DNA from: Morella rubra
Lineage: Eukaryota; Streptophyta; Magnoliopsida; Fagales; Myricaceae
DNA length: 64,000 nt
Assembly (NCBI GenBank): GCA_003952965.2
Contig: CM025854.1
Location: 26,875,462 to 26,939,461, forward strand
Direction: 5' to 3'
Shown: piece by piece, positions 60,956 through 64,000 of the stretch
How positions within the stretch are numbered: position 1 is the first letter of the stretch
Layout: each line of letters opens with the position of its first letter
Made by a program: the position numbers and the translations under genes
Notes under the pieces: generated by a model
Databases searched by the model: none
What the model was told of the DNA's origin: nothing
The model's input: the letters and a program-made list of their open reading frames with translations, nothing else

Positions 60956-63300
60956 CTTTCTGCTTTTTCTGCAAATAGAATCCCAGAAGACTCCTTTGTA
61001 TTATTCGCACATGCACCTCTAAAACCAGAAAACCAAAGACTTGAAAGTTGGATCCCCTGACAACTTTGGTAGTGAGGAATGCCGTATAAGAATTAGAAAA
61101 TTTTAAAAAGCATCTCTACTCTAGCCCAACAAACCCCATCCCCATACTTACGAAGCGTACTCTACCATTGAAATGAGGAAGCATCGGTTTCCCATAAGCA
61201 GAACTATTAACAGAAAGCTACAATCTGAGAAACAAGTGTCAGAGAAATCATAGTGTTTTAAGTTATAGGGTTCACAATTACGAAAACTTAATTAAGGAGC
61301 ACGGCAATCCCAAAGCGAGATGGCTCTTTCAAAGAGGAGACTTGGGAGTTTGGTAAGAGAAACTTGCGAACTTGTCAAAGAAATCTAGAGGAGTGTGGAA
61401 GCGGAGTGATTCCTGTGGAAGTTTGATCACTTGGTGGTGTTGGTGGCATGATGTGCAGTAGGAATATATATATATATATAATGTTAACCAGTGAATTAGT
61501 TTGTGCTATATATATATATATATGTGTGTGTGTATGTTTAGCTCTAATCAATCAATGTAGTAGATTAATGATCTTTTCTGCATAATTCAAGAAAACTGAG
61601 ACGTGAACTCCATCGATCATTATCATATATAAGAAAACTATATATAATAAATGGATTGGTCGCGATATGAACAAGATCTTGTCGTGAGCATCACTGGCTA
61701 GAGAGGTGCCACGTCTAATTAATAAATTATTCCGTGCTCATGCATCCCTTCATATTTTAATAAATTGATTCTGTAAGTGGGAGATAGCATGTGTCACTGA
61801 CATATCATGTGAACCAATTTTCAATTGAGCCCTCAAAATATCAGAGTCTCACAGATGAAGACAAGAACTCCATTAGTTCATTTAGGACCGACCTAACATG
61901 TGTATGTTCAATTGTCCAGACCGACGTCTAACAGTTGCATGCGGCAATCCAGGGTCAACAGGAATATCGAAACCCGGTTGAAATTGGCTCACTGGGTGTG
62001 GGTGCAGCAGCCGCTCAAACTTGACCCGAACATAACCAGAACGGCTGGGATCGGTAACTTGATAGGGTTTGACTCCACTTTTCACACTGATCGGTAGCCA
62101 CAACAGAGGACGGCGGTTATAGTATTTTCGCCTCGAGACGCCAACTAACACGTCCATAACCTTTCGATTCGTACCTGACTGTCCAGGACTCTAGCTAGCT
62201 CGACTCGTCACACGTGGCATCTTCTTAGTAGATAAGAAAATAATTTCCTATGTTCAGAAGCTGTTGTCGTTCTATTTATCAAATATTGTTTTAATTACTG
62301 CCTCGTAAAAAATTGTTTAAACTTGTGGTTAATACATAAATAAACTATAGATTACCTAATAAACAACATTGATTTTATGATGCACTTGGCGAGGGTTTTA
62401 CTATCATAATTAATAATTATAATGTAATTAGTTAATTAATCCTCCAATATTTATCTGCAAGCTGTGTTGAGTAAGTGAACTAATTATACCAATACAATTT
62501 CTATCTTGCTCGAAAAAGAAAAACAAAATCTGGAGCCAACTCTTAATTAATTAGCATCAAATTTCACGTCACTTGATAATTAGGATAATAAATCTAATTT
62601 GTTTTATAGTTCACTTGGGATTTTTTTTTTTTTTTTGTAGGCTGCTCGCGGGTACGTAGGACTGAAACCATTATTCAAGTTTAATTCTTTCAAACATATG
62701 GATTAGACGAAATGATTTGAGATTACCTGTTAAGACTTCCGTTAGGAATCTAATCGTAATCAATATAATCGAAGAGAGAAGAGAGAGAATATCATATTTA
62801 GGGTATATTAATTATAATAGTCGTTATGTCCACAACACATCATCATTATGTATTTAAAAAAAATAAAAAATAAAAAATAAAATTAAGGCATATATCGTAC
62901 GGCATATGTCTCAACTTAAAATAAGAATTGGATCCCAATAATGAGTCGGTCACATGATAATTCTTTGTATAATATGAGAAGCACGGACCGAAAATTATAC
63001 GTTGATCAGTTTGGGGCGTCCGCGCGCACTGATGTGGTTGAGTTTTGAGATCCAAAAGTATTAATTATATATATATAATGTGTAGTACTAGATCAACTGT
63101 CAACAACAAATAATTAATATGCTGCTGTGGAAATTAATTAATTAAAACGGAGACACGTGAATTTGTTTATCATGTGACGGAAAGTGCGCGCCCAATTACT
63201 TCTGATCCAGAGACGCCAACTGTACGTAATATTTACGCTATTGTACTCTAATTAAATAATCAGGCTCTATATATTTATTCTTGGACATTATTTTGTATGT
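60956..63300. other. intergenic, PILS promoter side
   Basis: More than 2 kb of AT-rich DNA with TA repeats near 61465-61481 and 61507-61523 and no recognised exon. The first several hundred bases probably contain the PILS leader and promoter. Confidence 0.45.
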
Positions 63301-63511
63301 TTAGGAGCTGTTTGGAAAAAAAAAAAAAATCGGACTTCGAATTCCTTAAGAGACAAATCTTGGACGTTTTCTTAAAAGTCCAGTTATATCCTCAGAAAAT
63401 CCACGAAAAGCCTAATTCCTAAACACCCTAGCTAGATGCGTGCATTAACATCCAGGACATGCTTTTGCAATAAGCTCCCTTGAAAAGCACCCCCCAAACA
63501 GCACCTAATTT
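63301..63511. repeat. MITE-like element with GGWGCTGTTTGG ends
   Basis: The left end reads TTAGGAGCTGTTTGG and the right end CCAAACAGCACCTAA, giving inverted repeats of about 15 bp with one mismatch around a roughly 210-bp non-coding body. No certain target duplication. Confidence 0.65.
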
Positions 63512-64000
63512 ATTACACTGCTTATGTCTTTTTCTGAGTGAATTAAAGCATTCCAATGACTCGCTCCCTGGATGATCGATTGATCATTATTCATTGATGT
63601 CAAATTGTCAAATTACAGGGACGCCGTAGGATAAAACATAATTTGAACATTCTCAAGTGCTTGAAGTCAGTGTGCTCTTAAATTCTTAAACCCTGTCGAC
63701 CCCTTAGACTTCTACACCGTAACAGACATTTAGAACATATATATGTATGCGGTATCTATAAAAACTCATATACACCGGGACGAAGGTAGGGAGGGCCATG
63801 GTCCGCCCAAAAATCAGTAGATTTTTTTTTTTATTATTATTATTATTTCAATTAGTAGTGTTTTACTTTTTACATTTTGGTTCTCCCAATCAAACTTTGT
63901 ATTTTTGTGAAACGCCGCCCCTAGCTAGTGTCTAATCGACCTAGCTAATTCATCCCAATATACACACATACAAGATGATCAAGATCATCAACAATGACCA
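63512..64000. other. window end, nothing recognised
   Basis: AT-rich sequence with no gene, repeat or regulatory signal that I can support. Confidence 0.45.

Noticed and set aside
61882-62157. 91-codon minus-strand frame and its antisense partner beyond the PILS gene
   Set aside because: No recognisable domain or splice context; treated as chance.
1-64000. tRNA genes, rRNA, CRISPR arrays or bacterial-type operons
   Set aside because: Scanned by eye; no tRNA arms or repeat-spacer arrays were found, and gene structure is plainly that of a plant nucleus.

Overview
The window is nuclear DNA of a flowering plant, very probably a woody eudicot of the rosid type (inferred from protein family content; the species was not identified). 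The evidence is multi-exon GT-AG genes, AT-rich intergenic DNA, plant-only families (DNA ligase 6, SABATH methyltransferases, PILS carriers, PADRE/DUF4228 protein), many MITE-like elements and one Ty3/gypsy remnant.

Layout. 1-5203 (-): 5' part of DNA ligase 6, running off the left edge. 5808-6371 (-): an intronless PADRE/DUF4228 gene. 9769-13702 (-): eight-exon mitochondrial elongation factor Ts. 14248-33764 (+): a tandem array of eight SABATH (carboxyl/N-methyltransferase) copies. Copies 2, 7 and 8 are intact three-exon genes of 361, 359 and 358 residues; copies 1, 3, 4, 5 and 6 are broken. The breaks include a microhomology deletion, a fusion of two copies, an A/B-type chimera interrupted by a 704-bp transposon, and a fusion to a duplicated piece of the downstream AR401 gene. 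Two arrays of a satellite-like repeat, an auxin-response-factor exon fragment and a foldback MITE lie between copies. 34065-35574: a rearranged Ty3/gypsy 3' end forming a large inverted repeat. 36362-39734 (+): seven-exon AR401 (EFM4/METTL10-type lysine methyltransferase). 42085-42676 (-): a small two-exon plastid-targeted membrane protein. 43640-45335 (-): an endosulfine pseudogene. 46554-49664 (+): eIF5 with a 1.65-kb intron in its 5' leader. 50294-55390 (-): a RING-CH (MARCH-type) E3 ligase whose last exons are tandemly duplicated. 59606-60955 (-): an intronless PILS auxin carrier. 60956-64000: mostly gene-free.

How the parts relate. The order AR401 - SABATH array - DNA ligase 6 matches, from memory, Arabidopsis At1g66680 - At1g66690/66700/66720 - At1g66730, so the array looks like an old syntenic cluster that kept expanding and decaying. 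The housekeeping genes (EF-Ts, eIF5, AR401, ligase 6) serve translation and DNA repair and have no evident link to the methyltransferases. I see no new multi-gene system. The most unusual content is the recombination history of the SABATH array, in which exons, promoters and pieces of a neighbouring methyltransferase gene have been shuffled.
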